This document shows, piece by piece, positions 8,284 to 15,950 of a stretch of DNA of 64,000 nt (position 1 is its first letter; every line of letters begins with the position of its first letter). The stretch covers positions 248,001 to 312,000 of the forward strand of contig NZ_JADMJO010000003.1 in assembly GCF_018780385.1 (NCBI RefSeq). Direction: 5' to 3'. The translations under genes were made by a program, and so were the position numbers. The notes beneath the pieces are model-generated. The model had not been told where the DNA came from and made no database searches. It saw nothing but the letters and a program-made list of their open reading frames with translations. Source of the stretch: Hydrogenophaga sp. GTDB taxonomy: Bacteria > Pseudomonadota > Gammaproteobacteria > Burkholderiales > Burkholderiaceae_C.

Positions 8284-9110
8284 AGCTGGCGCTGTGCAAC
8301 GAGGTGCTGTTGCCGCTGAGCCTGCATGCACAGTGCGAGGCCGCGTCGCGCATGGGCTACGACGCCTTGGAGATCGCGCCCTTCACGCTGACCGACGACC
8401 CGCCCACGCTCGACACCGCAGCCGCGCGCCAAGTGCGTGCCACCGTGCACAGCCATGGCCTGACGGTCTCCAGCCTGCACTGGTTGCTTGTCAAACCTGA
8501 GGGCTTGTCGCTGGTGAGCGACGACACCGCGCTTCGCCGCCGCACGCTCGATCTGCTGCGCCGCCTGATCGATTTCGCAGCGGCCTGTGACGCACGGGTG
8601 CTGGTGCACGGCTCGCCCAGACAGCGCTCCCCCGCGCCCGGTCAGAGCGTGCTGCAAGCCACCGCGCGCCTCGAAGCCGCGCTGGCCGAACTGGCGCCAC
8701 ACGCCGCCGCCGCTGGCGTCATCTACTGCATCGAGCCGCTCGGGCCTTTCGAGACCAACGTGATCAACACCGTGGCCGAAGCGGCTGCACTGGTAGACCG
8801 CATCGGCTCGCCCGCCATCCGCACCATGCTCGACGTGAGCGCCGCGTCGCACAGCGAGACGGAACCGGTGCACGAGGTTCTGAAGGCCTTCCTGGCCAGC
8901 GGGCACATCGCCCACGTGCAGGTGAACGACAAAAACCGCCGCGGTCCCGGCCAGGGCGACACCGATCAGCGCCCGGTGCTGCAGGTGCTGAAAGACATGC
9001 ACTACACCGGCTGGGTGGCGGTGGAGCCTTTTGAATACCTGCCCGACGGCCCCGGCTGCGCCGAATTCTCGGCGCGCCATGTGCGTGACATCTGGAGAGA
9101 CCTGCCATGA
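8280..9110 (+). CDS. Sugar phosphate isomerase/epimerase-like TIM-barrel protein
   Basis: The start at 8280 overlaps the tctA stop by four bases; longer in-frame extensions upstream lie inside tctA. The 276-residue product belongs to the xylose-isomerase-like TIM-barrel (AP endonuclease 2) superfamily. Visible features are an N-terminal strand MKLALCNE, SSLHWLL (about 62-68), YCIEPL (about 150-155, metal-ligand Glu), a Met-Leu-Asp metal motif (TMLDVSA, about 183-189), HVQVND (about 213-218) and WVAVEPFEY near the C-terminus. These ordered Glu/Asp/His/Glu positions suit a divalent-metal isomerase or epimerase. It is cotranscribed with the TTT genes and overlaps the following enolase-family gene by ATGA. 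The substrate is unknown. Confidence 0.85.
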   Translation: MKLALCNEVLLPLSLHAQCEAASRMGYDALEIAPFTLTDDPPTLDTAAARQVRATVHSHGLTVSSLHWLLVKPEGLSLVSDDTALRRRTLDLLRRLIDFAAACDARVLVHGSPRQRSPAPGQSVLQATARLEAALAELAPHAAAAGVIYCIEPLGPFETNVINTVAEAAALVDRIGSPAIRTMLDVSAASHSETEPVHEVLKAFLASGHIAHVQVNDKNRRGPGQGDTDQRPVLQVLKDMHYTGWVAVEPFEYLPDGPGCAEFSARHVRDIWRDLP

Positions 9111-10462
9111 CCGCCGTGACCCTGCGCATCCACGAGGTGCAGCTGTACCAGCGCCACGTCACGCTGCGCCTGCCGTTCCGCTTTGGCGCTGCCACCGTCA
9201 CGCAATGCCCGCAGGCCTTCGTGCATGTGGTCGGTGAGGTCGACGGGCGCAGTTTTGAAGGCGCCAGCGCCGAGCTCATGGTGCCCAAGTGGTTCGACAA
9301 GTCGCCCGCCCTCACGCACGAACAGAACTTCGAACAGCTGCGCGAGTCGCTGCGCAATGCCCGCGACGCGGTGCTGGCAGCCCGCGAGCCCATGAGCCCG
9401 CACATGCTTTCGCAAACGGCCGGCGACAACGCCATCGCCGTCTCGGTGGCGCGCGGGCTGCCCCGCCTGGCCGCGCAGTTCGGCCCGGCCCTGCTCGACA
9501 AGGCGGTGGCCGACGCGGCCCTGCGCGCGGCCAAGCGATCGTGGGTCGACGGGCTGCGCGCCGGCGTGCTGGGCGACCCGTGGAGCACGCAACTGGAACT
9601 GGTGCGACCGACCCAGGTGGTGCTGCGCCACACCGTGGGCCTGGCCGACCGGCTGACCGGTAGCGACACGGGTGCCGACCCGCAAGACGGTCTGCCCGCC
9701 ACGCTGGAGGCAGCCATCCAGCGCCACGGCCTGCACCATTTCAAGCTGAAGCTCTGCGGGCAGATCGAAGCCGATGTCGAGCGACTCAGCCGCATCGCCG
9801 AGGTGCTGACACGTCTTGGTGGCAACTACCGCGTCACGCTGGACGGCAACGAAACCTTCACCGACGCGTCCGGTCTGGGCCGCTTCTGGCAGGCGCTTCA
9901 AGCAACGCCTGCGCTGGATGACATGCTGGAACGCACCCTGCTGCTGGAACAACCGCTGGCGCGCGCTGTGGCATTGCGCGAATCCATTGCGACGCTGGGC
10001 ATTGATGTGCCTGTGATCCTGGACGAGTCTGATGACCACGCCAGCGCGCTTGAAGAGGGCCTGGCACTGGGCTACCGCGGCATATCGAGCAAGGCCTGCA
10101 AGGGCATCTACCGCTCGCTGGCCAACGCACACCGCATCGCGCAAGACCCGCGTTTGCTGCTCTCGGGTGAAGACCTGACCTGCCAGGCAGGTCTGGCGGT
10201 GCAGCAGGACACGCTGCTCGCGGCGAGTCTGGGCGTGCGCCACATCGAACGCAACGGCCACCACTACGTGGACGGCTTCGGCAGTGCGCCGCCCGAAGAG
10301 GCCCAGGCCTTTGCCGATGCGCACCCCAGCCTGTACGACACCGCCTCGGGCCGCGCGCACCTGACCGTGCGCCATGGCCAGCTTGACCTCACCTCGCTGC
10401 ACGTCACCGGCTTCGCGTCGGCCGCCACGCCGCACTGGCGCCACCTGCAAGCCATTGTCTGA
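9107..10462 (+). CDS. Enolase-superfamily enzyme (mandelate racemase/muconate-lactonizing type)
   Basis: The 451-residue protein has an N-terminal capping region (1-150) and a modified TIM barrel. Likely catalytic residues are KLK (213-215, general base K215), metal ligands D246 (in TLDGNE), E281 (LLEQPL) and D306 (ILDESD), and a second Lys, K329 (SSKACKG), on the opposite face. A Lys on each side of the barrel matches the MLE/dipeptide-epimerase/OSBS arrangement rather than the Lys-His arrangement of mandelate racemases. The N-terminal part is longer than usual for this superfamily (about 370 residues). The gene closes the TTT operon (ATGA overlap with the previous gene). The reaction is presumably dehydration, racemisation or cycloisomerisation of the imported acid. 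Confidence 0.85.
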   Translation: MTAVTLRIHEVQLYQRHVTLRLPFRFGAATVTQCPQAFVHVVGEVDGRSFEGASAELMVPKWFDKSPALTHEQNFEQLRESLRNARDAVLAAREPMSPHMLSQTAGDNAIAVSVARGLPRLAAQFGPALLDKAVADAALRAAKRSWVDGLRAGVLGDPWSTQLELVRPTQVVLRHTVGLADRLTGSDTGADPQDGLPATLEAAIQRHGLHHFKLKLCGQIEADVERLSRIAEVLTRLGGNYRVTLDGNETFTDASGLGRFWQALQATPALDDMLERTLLLEQPLARAVALRESIATLGIDVPVILDESDDHASALEEGLALGYRGISSKACKGIYRSLANAHRIAQDPRLLLSGEDLTCQAGLAVQQDTLLAASLGVRHIERNGHHYVDGFGSAPPEEAQAFADAHPSLYDTASGRAHLTVRHGQLDLTSLHVTGFASAATPHWRHLQAIV

Positions 10463-10465
10463 TCG

Positions 10466-10481
10466 TTCACCATTTGGTGAA
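10466..10481. promoter_or_regulatory. Putative TetR operator O3
   Basis: TTCACC-ATTT-GGTGAA is a perfect inverted repeat with a 4-base centre. It begins 4 bases after the stop of the enolase-family gene and lies 117 bases (centre to centre) upstream of O4. That is close to eleven helical turns, which could allow looping between the two sites. Confidence 0.65.
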
Positions 10482-10545
10482 TTGAAAGATCAAGCGACCG
10501 GCCGAATATAGGTAAAAACCCCGATCACACCCCCGGGATAATCCA

Positions 10546-10574
10546 TTGCAGCTGGCCAACGTCGCTTCTATAAT
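10546..10574 (+). promoter_or_regulatory. Sigma-70 promoter of the second solute-binding-protein operon
   Basis: TTGCAG (10546-10551), a 17-base spacer and a consensus TATAAT (10569-10574). The expected start site is about 10581, immediately before operator O4. This is the best -10 box seen in the window. Confidence 0.75.
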
Positions 10575-10582
10575 TTCCACTA

Positions 10583-10598
10583 TTCACTGAATGGTGAA
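10583..10598. promoter_or_regulatory. Putative TetR operator O4
   Basis: TTCACT-GAAT-GGTGAA sits directly downstream of the predicted transcription start of the tctC2 operon and is followed by TTAA like O2. Repressor bound here would block RNA polymerase clearance. Confidence 0.65.
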
Positions 10599-10635
10599 TT
10601 AAAACAGCGACAGCACAACACCCCTGGAGACAAAC

Positions 10636-11607
10636 ATGACACTGATCCACGCCACTGCCCTGACCGTTTTAGCCTTCGCCGCCAGCCTGCCCGCCACCGC
10701 TCAGCAGGCCTACCCGAACAAGGCCATCCGCGTGATCGTGCCGTTCGCCGCTGGCAGCACCACGGACATCATTGCGCGCGCCATCACCGACAAGATGAGC
10801 CAGAGCATGGGCCAGCCCATCGTGGTGGACAACCGCGGCGGCGCCAGCGGCACCATTGGCCAAGCGGCGGTGGCCACGGCCGCGCCCGATGGCTACACGA
10901 TCATGATCCACTCGTCGTCGCACACAGTGAGCCCGTCCACCTTCGCCAAGCTGTCGTTCGACACGGTGAATGACTTCGCCGGCGTCACGCCGATCACCTC
11001 CACGCCCAACGTGCTGGTGATCGCGCCCAGCAAGAACATCAAGACGCTGCCGGCACTGCTGGCCTACGCCAAGGCCAACCCGGGCAAGATGAATTTCGCC
11101 TCCGCCGGCCAGGGCAGCGCCACGCACCTGAACGCCGAGAAGTTCAAGATGGCCGCGAAGATCGACGCGCTCAACATCCCGTTCAAAGGATCGGCCGAAG
11201 CCGTGACCGAAGTGCTCGCTGGCCGCGTGGACTATTACTTCTCGCCCATCGCTCCGGTGATCGGCCAGATCAAGGAGGGCAACCTGCTCGCCTTGGCCGT
11301 GGGCTCACCGCGCCGCGCGAGCGCCCTGCCCGATGTGCCCACCACCACCGAAGCAGGTGTGCCGGGCTCCGAATTCAACTTCTGGATCGGAATGATGGCC
11401 CCGGCCAAGACACCACGCGACGTCGTCAACCGTCTGCACGACGAGGTGGTGAAAGCCCTGGCCACGCCGGAGGTGAAAGAACGCTTCCTCAAACTCGGCG
11501 CCGATGCCTGGACGCTCTCACCCGAGCAGTTCGACGCCTACATCAAGGAAGAGATCAAGAGCAACGCGGTGCTCGTGAAAGCCGCCGGCCTGCAAGTGGC
11601 CAACTGA
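10636..11607 (+). CDS. Second TTT-type periplasmic solute-binding protein (TctC/Bug family)
   Basis: The 323-residue protein has a signal peptide (core about 4-18, cleavage after ATA or TAQ) and the family opening YPNKAIRVIVPFAAGSTTD. The ligand-contact segment PDGYTIMI and the C-terminal lobe are intact. It has no membrane partners of its own. The nearest tctB-tctA pair is in the preceding operon under the same putative repressor, so it may feed that permease with a second, related ligand, or act as a sensor. GGAGA precedes the ATG. It is only moderately similar to the first TctC, so this is not a recent duplication. Confidence 0.9.
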   Translation: MTLIHATALTVLAFAASLPATAQQAYPNKAIRVIVPFAAGSTTDIIARAITDKMSQSMGQPIVVDNRGGASGTIGQAAVATAAPDGYTIMIHSSSHTVSPSTFAKLSFDTVNDFAGVTPITSTPNVLVIAPSKNIKTLPALLAYAKANPGKMNFASAGQGSATHLNAEKFKMAAKIDALNIPFKGSAEAVTEVLAGRVDYYFSPIAPVIGQIKEGNLLALAVGSPRRASALPDVPTTTEAGVPGSEFNFWIGMMAPAKTPRDVVNRLHDEVVKALATPEVKERFLKLGADAWTLSPEQFDAYIKEEIKSNAVLVKAAGLQVAN

Positions 11608-11649
11608 TCCGACCCCGCTGAATTTTCAAAGAAAGAGAAGGACTTGACG

Positions 11650-12813
11650 ATGGCTGTTCAACAACTCGGCATCATCATGCACGGCGTCACCGGGCGCATG
11701 GGCATGAACCAGCACCTGATCCGCTCCATCTGCGCGATCCGCGCACAAGGCGGCGTGACGCTCTCCAACGGCGACCGGGTCATGCCGGACCCCATCCTGA
11801 TCGGCCGCAACGCCGAGAAGATGGAAGCGCTGGCCAAGACCCACAACATCGCGCGCTGGGGCACCAACCTCGACGCGGCGCTGGCCAACAAGAGCGACAC
11901 CATCTTCTTCGACGCCGGCACCACGCAGATGCGCCCGACCCTGCTGGCCAAGGCGATCCACGCCGGCAAGCACGTGTATTGCGAGAAGCCGATCGCCACC
12001 AACCTCAACGAAGCCGTGGAGATCGCGCGCCTGGCCGAAAGCTCGGGCCTCAAGCACGGCGCCGTGCAGGACAAGCTGTTCCTGCCCGGGCTGCGCAAGC
12101 TCGACATGCTGCGCCGCGCCGGCTTCTTCGGCCGCATGCTCAGCGTGCGCCTGGAGTTCGGCTACTGGGTGTTCGAAGGCGACCTGCAGCCCATTCAGCG
12201 CCCGAGCTGGAACTACCGCAAGGAAGACGGCGGCGGCATGATCCTGGACATGATGTGCCACTGGCGCTATGTGCTGGACAACCTGTTCGGCGAAGTGAAA
12301 TCGGTCTCGTGCATCGGCACCACGCACATCCCCACGCGCTGGGACGAAGCCGGCAAGCCCTACGAGTGCACCGCCGACGACGCGGCCTACGCCACCGCCG
12401 AACTGGTTGGCCACAACGGTGAATCGGTGATCGCACAACTCAACATGAGCTGGGCCACCCGCGTGAACCGCGACGACCTGGTGACCTTCCACGTCGACGG
12501 CACGCACGGCTCCGCCGTGGCCACGCTGACGGGTTGCAAGGCCCAAAGCCGCGTGAACACGCCGCGCCCCGTGTGGAACCCGGACGTCAAAAACACCATG
12601 GATTTCTCCGATCAGTGGCAGGACGTGCCGGACACGCAGGTGTACGACAACGGCTTCAAGATCCAGTGGGAACACTTCATCCGCCACGTGGTGGAGAACG
12701 AGCCCTACAAGTGGACGTTGCCCGAAGGCGCCAAGGGTGTGCAGTTGGTGGAAGCCGCGCTGGACAGCTGGAAGGAACGCCGCTGGGTGGATGTTCCAGC
12801 CCTGAAGGTCTGA
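11650..12813 (+). CDS. Gfo/Idh/MocA-family oxidoreductase
   Basis: The ATG at 11650 follows GAGAAGGA and is preferred over an in-frame TTG two codons earlier. The 387-residue protein has an N-terminal Rossmann fold with a glycine-rich turn (GVTGRMG, 12-18). The family's EKP motif, supplying the catalytic Lys, is at 112-114 (YCEKPIATN). The C-terminal alpha/beta substrate domain includes a likely active-site His region (MMCHWRYV, about 201-208). Members oxidise or reduce sugars, inositols and their acids with NAD(P). It is second in the operon after the solute-binding protein. The GVTGRMG start differs from the more usual GxGxxG, as in related dehydrogenases found beside DUF993 genes. Confidence 0.87.
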   Translation: MAVQQLGIIMHGVTGRMGMNQHLIRSICAIRAQGGVTLSNGDRVMPDPILIGRNAEKMEALAKTHNIARWGTNLDAALANKSDTIFFDAGTTQMRPTLLAKAIHAGKHVYCEKPIATNLNEAVEIARLAESSGLKHGAVQDKLFLPGLRKLDMLRRAGFFGRMLSVRLEFGYWVFEGDLQPIQRPSWNYRKEDGGGMILDMMCHWRYVLDNLFGEVKSVSCIGTTHIPTRWDEAGKPYECTADDAAYATAELVGHNGESVIAQLNMSWATRVNRDDLVTFHVDGTHGSAVATLTGCKAQSRVNTPRPVWNPDVKNTMDFSDQWQDVPDTQVYDNGFKIQWEHFIRHVVENEPYKWTLPEGAKGVQLVEAALDSWKERRWVDVPALKV

Positions 12814-12817
12814 AACG

Positions 12818-12900
12818 GGAACACCCCCGCCGCGCTTCGCGCGACCCCCTCTAGGGGGCGACACCTGCGGCCCGGCGGAGCCGGTTCCGCGGTGTCTCTT
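12818..12900. repeat. REP-like palindromic repeat between the dehydrogenase and DUF993 genes
   Basis: The gap contains a CCCCC...GGGGG hairpin (12846-12859) followed by CGGCCCGGCGG and a long imperfect inverted repeat ending in GCGGTGT. The same module (C-run/G-run hairpin, then CGGCCCGGCGG flanked by an inverted repeat) recurs inside thrC at about 29321-29422. Such elements are scattered through Comamonadaceae genomes. It may form a transcript-internal hairpin that tunes expression of the downstream genes. Confidence 0.6.
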
Positions 12901-12940
12901 GAATGGATCACCTCGCGCGTTGCGCTCTGGAGCTACCCCT

Positions 12941-14125
12941 ATGACCCTTTCAATCAAACTGCCCAACACCTCGGGCCAGGTCGAGGCTTACACGCTGCGC
13001 GGCACCACCCCGGTGAAGCCCGCAGCGGGCGTGAAGTTCAACCGCATCGCCTACTCCGCCGCGCACGTGGTGGCCGACCCGCTGGCCGCCATCGACCCCT
13101 GGTTGCAGTGCGCGGTGGACTGGGACGAAACAATAGCCTACCGCCAGCGCCTCTGGTCGCTCGGCCTGGGCGTGGCCGAGGCCATGGACACGGCGCAGCG
13201 CGGCATGGGCCTGGACTGGCCGACCTCGCTGGAACTCATCCGCCGCTCGCTCGACGCCGCCAAAGACGTGCCCGGCGCGCTGGTGGCCTCGGGTTGCGGC
13301 ACCGACCACCTGGTGCTGGAGAACGTGAAGACGGTCGATGAAGTCATCAAAGGCTACGAGGAGCAGATGGCCGCGATCGAGAAGCTCGGCGGCAAGCTCA
13401 TCGTGATGGCCAGCCGGGCGCTGGCCCGCGTCGCCAAAAGCCCGGCTGACTACGAACGCGTGTACGACCGCATCCTCAGCCAGGCGAAACAACCCGTGGT
13501 GCTGCACTGGCTGGGCGACATGTTCGACCCCGCGCTCAAGGGCTACTGGGGCAACAACGACCCGGACAAGGCGATGGACACCGCGCTCGCCGTGATCGCG
13601 GCACACCCGGACAAGGTGGACGGCATCAAGATCTCCCTGCTCGACAAGGACAAGGAAATCGCCATGCGCCGCCGCCTGCCTGCGGGTGTGCGCATGTACA
13701 CGGGTGACGACTTCAACTACGCCGAGCTGATCGCCGGCGACGGTGTCGGCAGCGAAGTCACACACGGCCAGAGCGACGCGCTGCTGGGCATCTTCGACGC
13801 CATCGCACCGGCGGCCAGTGCCGCGCTCGGCGAACTCGCGCAGGGCAATGTGGCGAAGTTCCACGAGATCCTCGGCCCCACGGTGCCGCTGTCGCGCCAC
13901 ATCTTTGCCGCGCCCACGCGCTTCTACAAGACCGGTGTGGTCTTCATGGCCTGGCTCAATGGCCACCAGAAGCACTTCACCATGGTCGGGGGTCAGCAGA
14001 GCACGCGTTCGCTGCCGCACTTCGCCGAGCTGTTCCGCTTGGCCGATGCGGCCAACCTGCTGGAGCAACCCGATCTGGCGGTGCGGCGCATGAACACGCT
14101 GGCCGCGCTGCACGGGGTGGAATGA
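12941..14125 (+). CDS. DUF993-family protein, dihydrodipicolinate synthase-like
   Basis: The start at 12941 (MTLSIKL) excludes the preceding repeat; an upstream ATG at 12901 lies in the repeat-derived DNA. The 394-residue protein resembles the DUF993 family, predicted relatives of the class I aldolase DapA superfamily. A Lys-containing strand DGIKISLLDKDKE lies at about 226-238, where a Schiff-base Lys could sit. It is directly followed (ATGA overlap) by a sugar-phosphate isomerase-like gene and preceded by a Gfo/Idh/MocA dehydrogenase. This three-gene association is recurrent for the family and suggests an oxidation, isomerisation and aldol-cleavage pathway. No reaction is established, and the family call is by recognition only. 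Confidence 0.72.
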   Translation: MTLSIKLPNTSGQVEAYTLRGTTPVKPAAGVKFNRIAYSAAHVVADPLAAIDPWLQCAVDWDETIAYRQRLWSLGLGVAEAMDTAQRGMGLDWPTSLELIRRSLDAAKDVPGALVASGCGTDHLVLENVKTVDEVIKGYEEQMAAIEKLGGKLIVMASRALARVAKSPADYERVYDRILSQAKQPVVLHWLGDMFDPALKGYWGNNDPDKAMDTALAVIAAHPDKVDGIKISLLDKDKEIAMRRRLPAGVRMYTGDDFNYAELIAGDGVGSEVTHGQSDALLGIFDAIAPAASAALGELAQGNVAKFHEILGPTVPLSRHIFAAPTRFYKTGVVFMAWLNGHQKHFTMVGGQQSTRSLPHFAELFRLADAANLLEQPDLAVRRMNTLAALHGVE

Positions 14126-15003
14126 TGCGCGATTTCTCGCAAGACCACCGCTGGCTCTCCATCAACACCGCCACGGTGCGCAAGAGCCGGGGCCAGGACC
14201 TGCCGCTCACCGACATCCTCGACGCCTGCGCGCGCCATGGCATCCAGGCCGTCTCGCCCTGGCGCGACCAGGTCGCGGCCGTGGGCCTGAAGACCATCTC
14301 CGCGCAAGTGAAGTCGCTCGGTTTGAAGCTCTCGGGCTATTGCCGCGGTGGCATGTTCCCCGCCGTGGACGCGGCTGGCCTGCAGGCCGCGCGCGACGAC
14401 AACCGCCGCGCGGTCGATGAGGCCTGCGAACTCGGCGCACCCTGCCTGGTGCTGGTGGTCGGCGCCTTGCCCGGCGCGCTGGCCGGCAAGGCCGCGCACA
14501 AGGACATCGCGCGCTCGCGTCAACAGGTGAGCGACGGCATTGCCGAACTGCTTGTGTACGCGAAGGCCAACGGCATGCCGCTGGCCATCGAACCGCTGCA
14601 CCCCATGTTCGCTGCCGACCGCGCCTGCATCAACACCATGGAACAGGCGCTCGATGTCTGCGACGCGCTCGACCCGGGCAAGACCGGCGCGCTCGGCGTG
14701 GCGGTGGACGTGTACCACGTGTGGTGGGACCCGAAGCTGCAGGCGCAGATCGAACGCGCCGGTGCATCGCGCCTGCTCGCCTTTCACGTGTGCGACTGGC
14801 TCACGCCCACCACCGACCTGCTCAACGACCGCGGCATGATGGGCGACGGCGTGATCGACATCCCGCGCATCCGCGGGTGGGTGGAAGCGCAGGGCTTCGA
14901 AGGCTTCAGCGAGGTGGAGATCTTTTCCACCGGCAACTGGTGGAAGCGCGAACACGACGAAGTGTTGGCCACCTGTATCGAGCGGCACCGCAACGCGGTG
15001 TGA
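14122..15003 (+). CDS. Sugar phosphate isomerase/epimerase-like TIM-barrel protein
   Basis: Two adjacent ATGs (14122 and 14125) are possible starts, and the first overlaps the DUF993 stop. The 293-residue protein shows the xylose-isomerase-like barrel pattern: LKLSGYCRGGMF (about 65-76), AIEPLHPMF with the metal Glu (about 154-162), VAVDVYHVWWDP (about 193-204), LLAFHVCDW (about 217-225) and a C-terminal EVEIFST. It ends the catabolic operon. Its stop is followed at once by a hairpin that also abuts the convergent GAF-domain gene. Confidence 0.85.
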   Translation: MMRDFSQDHRWLSINTATVRKSRGQDLPLTDILDACARHGIQAVSPWRDQVAAVGLKTISAQVKSLGLKLSGYCRGGMFPAVDAAGLQAARDDNRRAVDEACELGAPCLVLVVGALPGALAGKAAHKDIARSRQQVSDGIAELLVYAKANGMPLAIEPLHPMFAADRACINTMEQALDVCDALDPGKTGALGVAVDVYHVWWDPKLQAQIERAGASRLLAFHVCDWLTPTTDLLNDRGMMGDGVIDIPRIRGWVEAQGFEGFSEVEIFSTGNWWKREHDEVLATCIERHRNAV

Positions 15004-15030
15004 AGCTCCCGCGCGGGGGGCTCGAGCTTC
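15002..15030. terminator. Hairpin between convergent stop codons
   Basis: GAAGCTC (15002-15008) pairs with GAGCTTC (15024-15030) around a GC-rich inner segment. It overlaps or abuts the stop codons of the isomerase gene (plus) and the GAF-domain gene (minus). No U-run follows on either strand, so intrinsic termination is uncertain. Confidence 0.4.
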
Positions 15031-15479
15031 TAGCGAGGAAGGTAGGCCGGCAACATCCCCGCAGCCGCCTTGAGCAGATCGAAATGCTCGTCGGACAGGG
15101 GACAGGTCAACGCATCAAAATGACACAGGGTACCGAACAACTCGCCTTGGTTGTCCAGCACGGGGACCCCGTGGTACGTCATCAAGACCCCCTGGTACTT
15201 GTGGCCATCCAGTCGGTGGTCGTCAGCCGTGTTGCTCGATTTGAAGAGCCCATCGCGCAGCACGAACTGGCAGAAGCTGTCCTTCAAGGGCACTTCTTCA
15301 AGGAACTCCGGCTTGATTTCGTTTTCCTTGTCGGCCAATTCGACGTTTCTCAGCACGCCATCGGACAGTCGATACAAAGCCGTGTAGCGATGTGCGACGG
15401 GAGCGTTCAACAACTCCAGCCCCTGGCGCAGGCGCCCTTGCTGCAATGCGGCTTGCAAGAGATCGATCTTCACGGGCAT
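15030..15479 (-). CDS. GAF-domain protein
   Basis: The product has 149 residues from the ATG at 15479; an upstream in-frame start would add 23 low-complexity residues and is less likely. The whole protein is a single GAF-like domain, with FCQFVLRDGLF, YHGVPVLDNQGELFGTLCHFD and a C-terminal helix. The GTLCHFD strand and preceding loop are typical of small-molecule-binding GAF domains. There is no output domain, so it may act as a stand-alone sensor or a methionine-sulfoxide-reductase-like GAF protein. An imperfect palindrome (15506-15523, GGTGGGAGATATCCTACC) lies just upstream and could be an operator. Function unknown. Confidence 0.7.
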   Translation of the reverse strand: MPVKIDLLQAALQQGRLRQGLELLNAPVAHRYTALYRLSDGVLRNVELADKENEIKPEFLEEVPLKDSFCQFVLRDGLFKSSNTADDHRLDGHKYQGVLMTYHGVPVLDNQGELFGTLCHFDALTCPLSDEHFDLLKAAAGMLPAYLPR

Positions 15480-15561
15480 TGAGGTCACTTTTTGGTTCGC
15501 TGAGGTGGGAGATATCCTACCTCCCGAGGTGGACTGTTGAGCGACCACATTTCAACCGTCG

Positions 15562-15819
15562 TCAAGGCAAGGCAGGCGCGTCGCTGGCGGTCAGCAAAGG
15601 CGCAGCAACTCCCCCTCGCTCGTCGGCCAGCAGGAGCGAACCCGTCGCGCGCTGCTGCACGCGGCGCTGCTCGCCACGTTGGGTGGAGTCGTTGAGCACG
15701 GCGATGAATCCCATGAGCACCAAGGCGGCGCACGCCACCAGCAGCCAGATCAACGCGTGAGCCGAGAAGTTGAACCAGTCAGCATCGCAATAGCGCGGCC
15801 GGTCAGGGTTGGGGTTCAT
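15562..15819 (-). CDS. Small single-pass membrane protein, unknown
   Basis: The product has 85 residues and starts at an ATG preceded by GAGGAG. A hydrophilic N-terminus (about 1-22) is followed by one transmembrane helix (about 24-44, HALIWLLVACAALVLMGFIA). A charged or polar tail rich in Arg and Gln comes next. No family was recognised. Coding status is supported by the strong ribosome-binding site and codon use. It is downstream of the MFS gene on the same strand, 131 bases away. Confidence 0.6.
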   Translation of the reverse strand: MNPNPDRPRYCDADWFNFSAHALIWLLVACAALVLMGFIAVLNDSTQRGEQRRVQQRATGSLLLADERGGVAAPLLTASDAPALP

Positions 15820-15950
15820 GGAGATCTCCTCGATGCGTTGTGGGTATGGAACGCATGATTCCAGTGCGTGCAAGCCAGACTTGTCGGCGCACGGCGACGC
15901 CGGATGTAGGAGGCCGCTGACAAGTCCACGCCGGGCGGCGCCTCCCCGCC

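Noticed and set aside
6769..8331. 520-codon minus-strand frame opposite tctA
   Set aside because: His/Asp/Gly/Gln-rich antisense translation of TctA, which has clear family motifs on the plus strand.
10636..11607. Recent duplication of tctC
   Set aside because: The two TctC proteins differ widely in sequence and signal peptide; only family motifs are shared.
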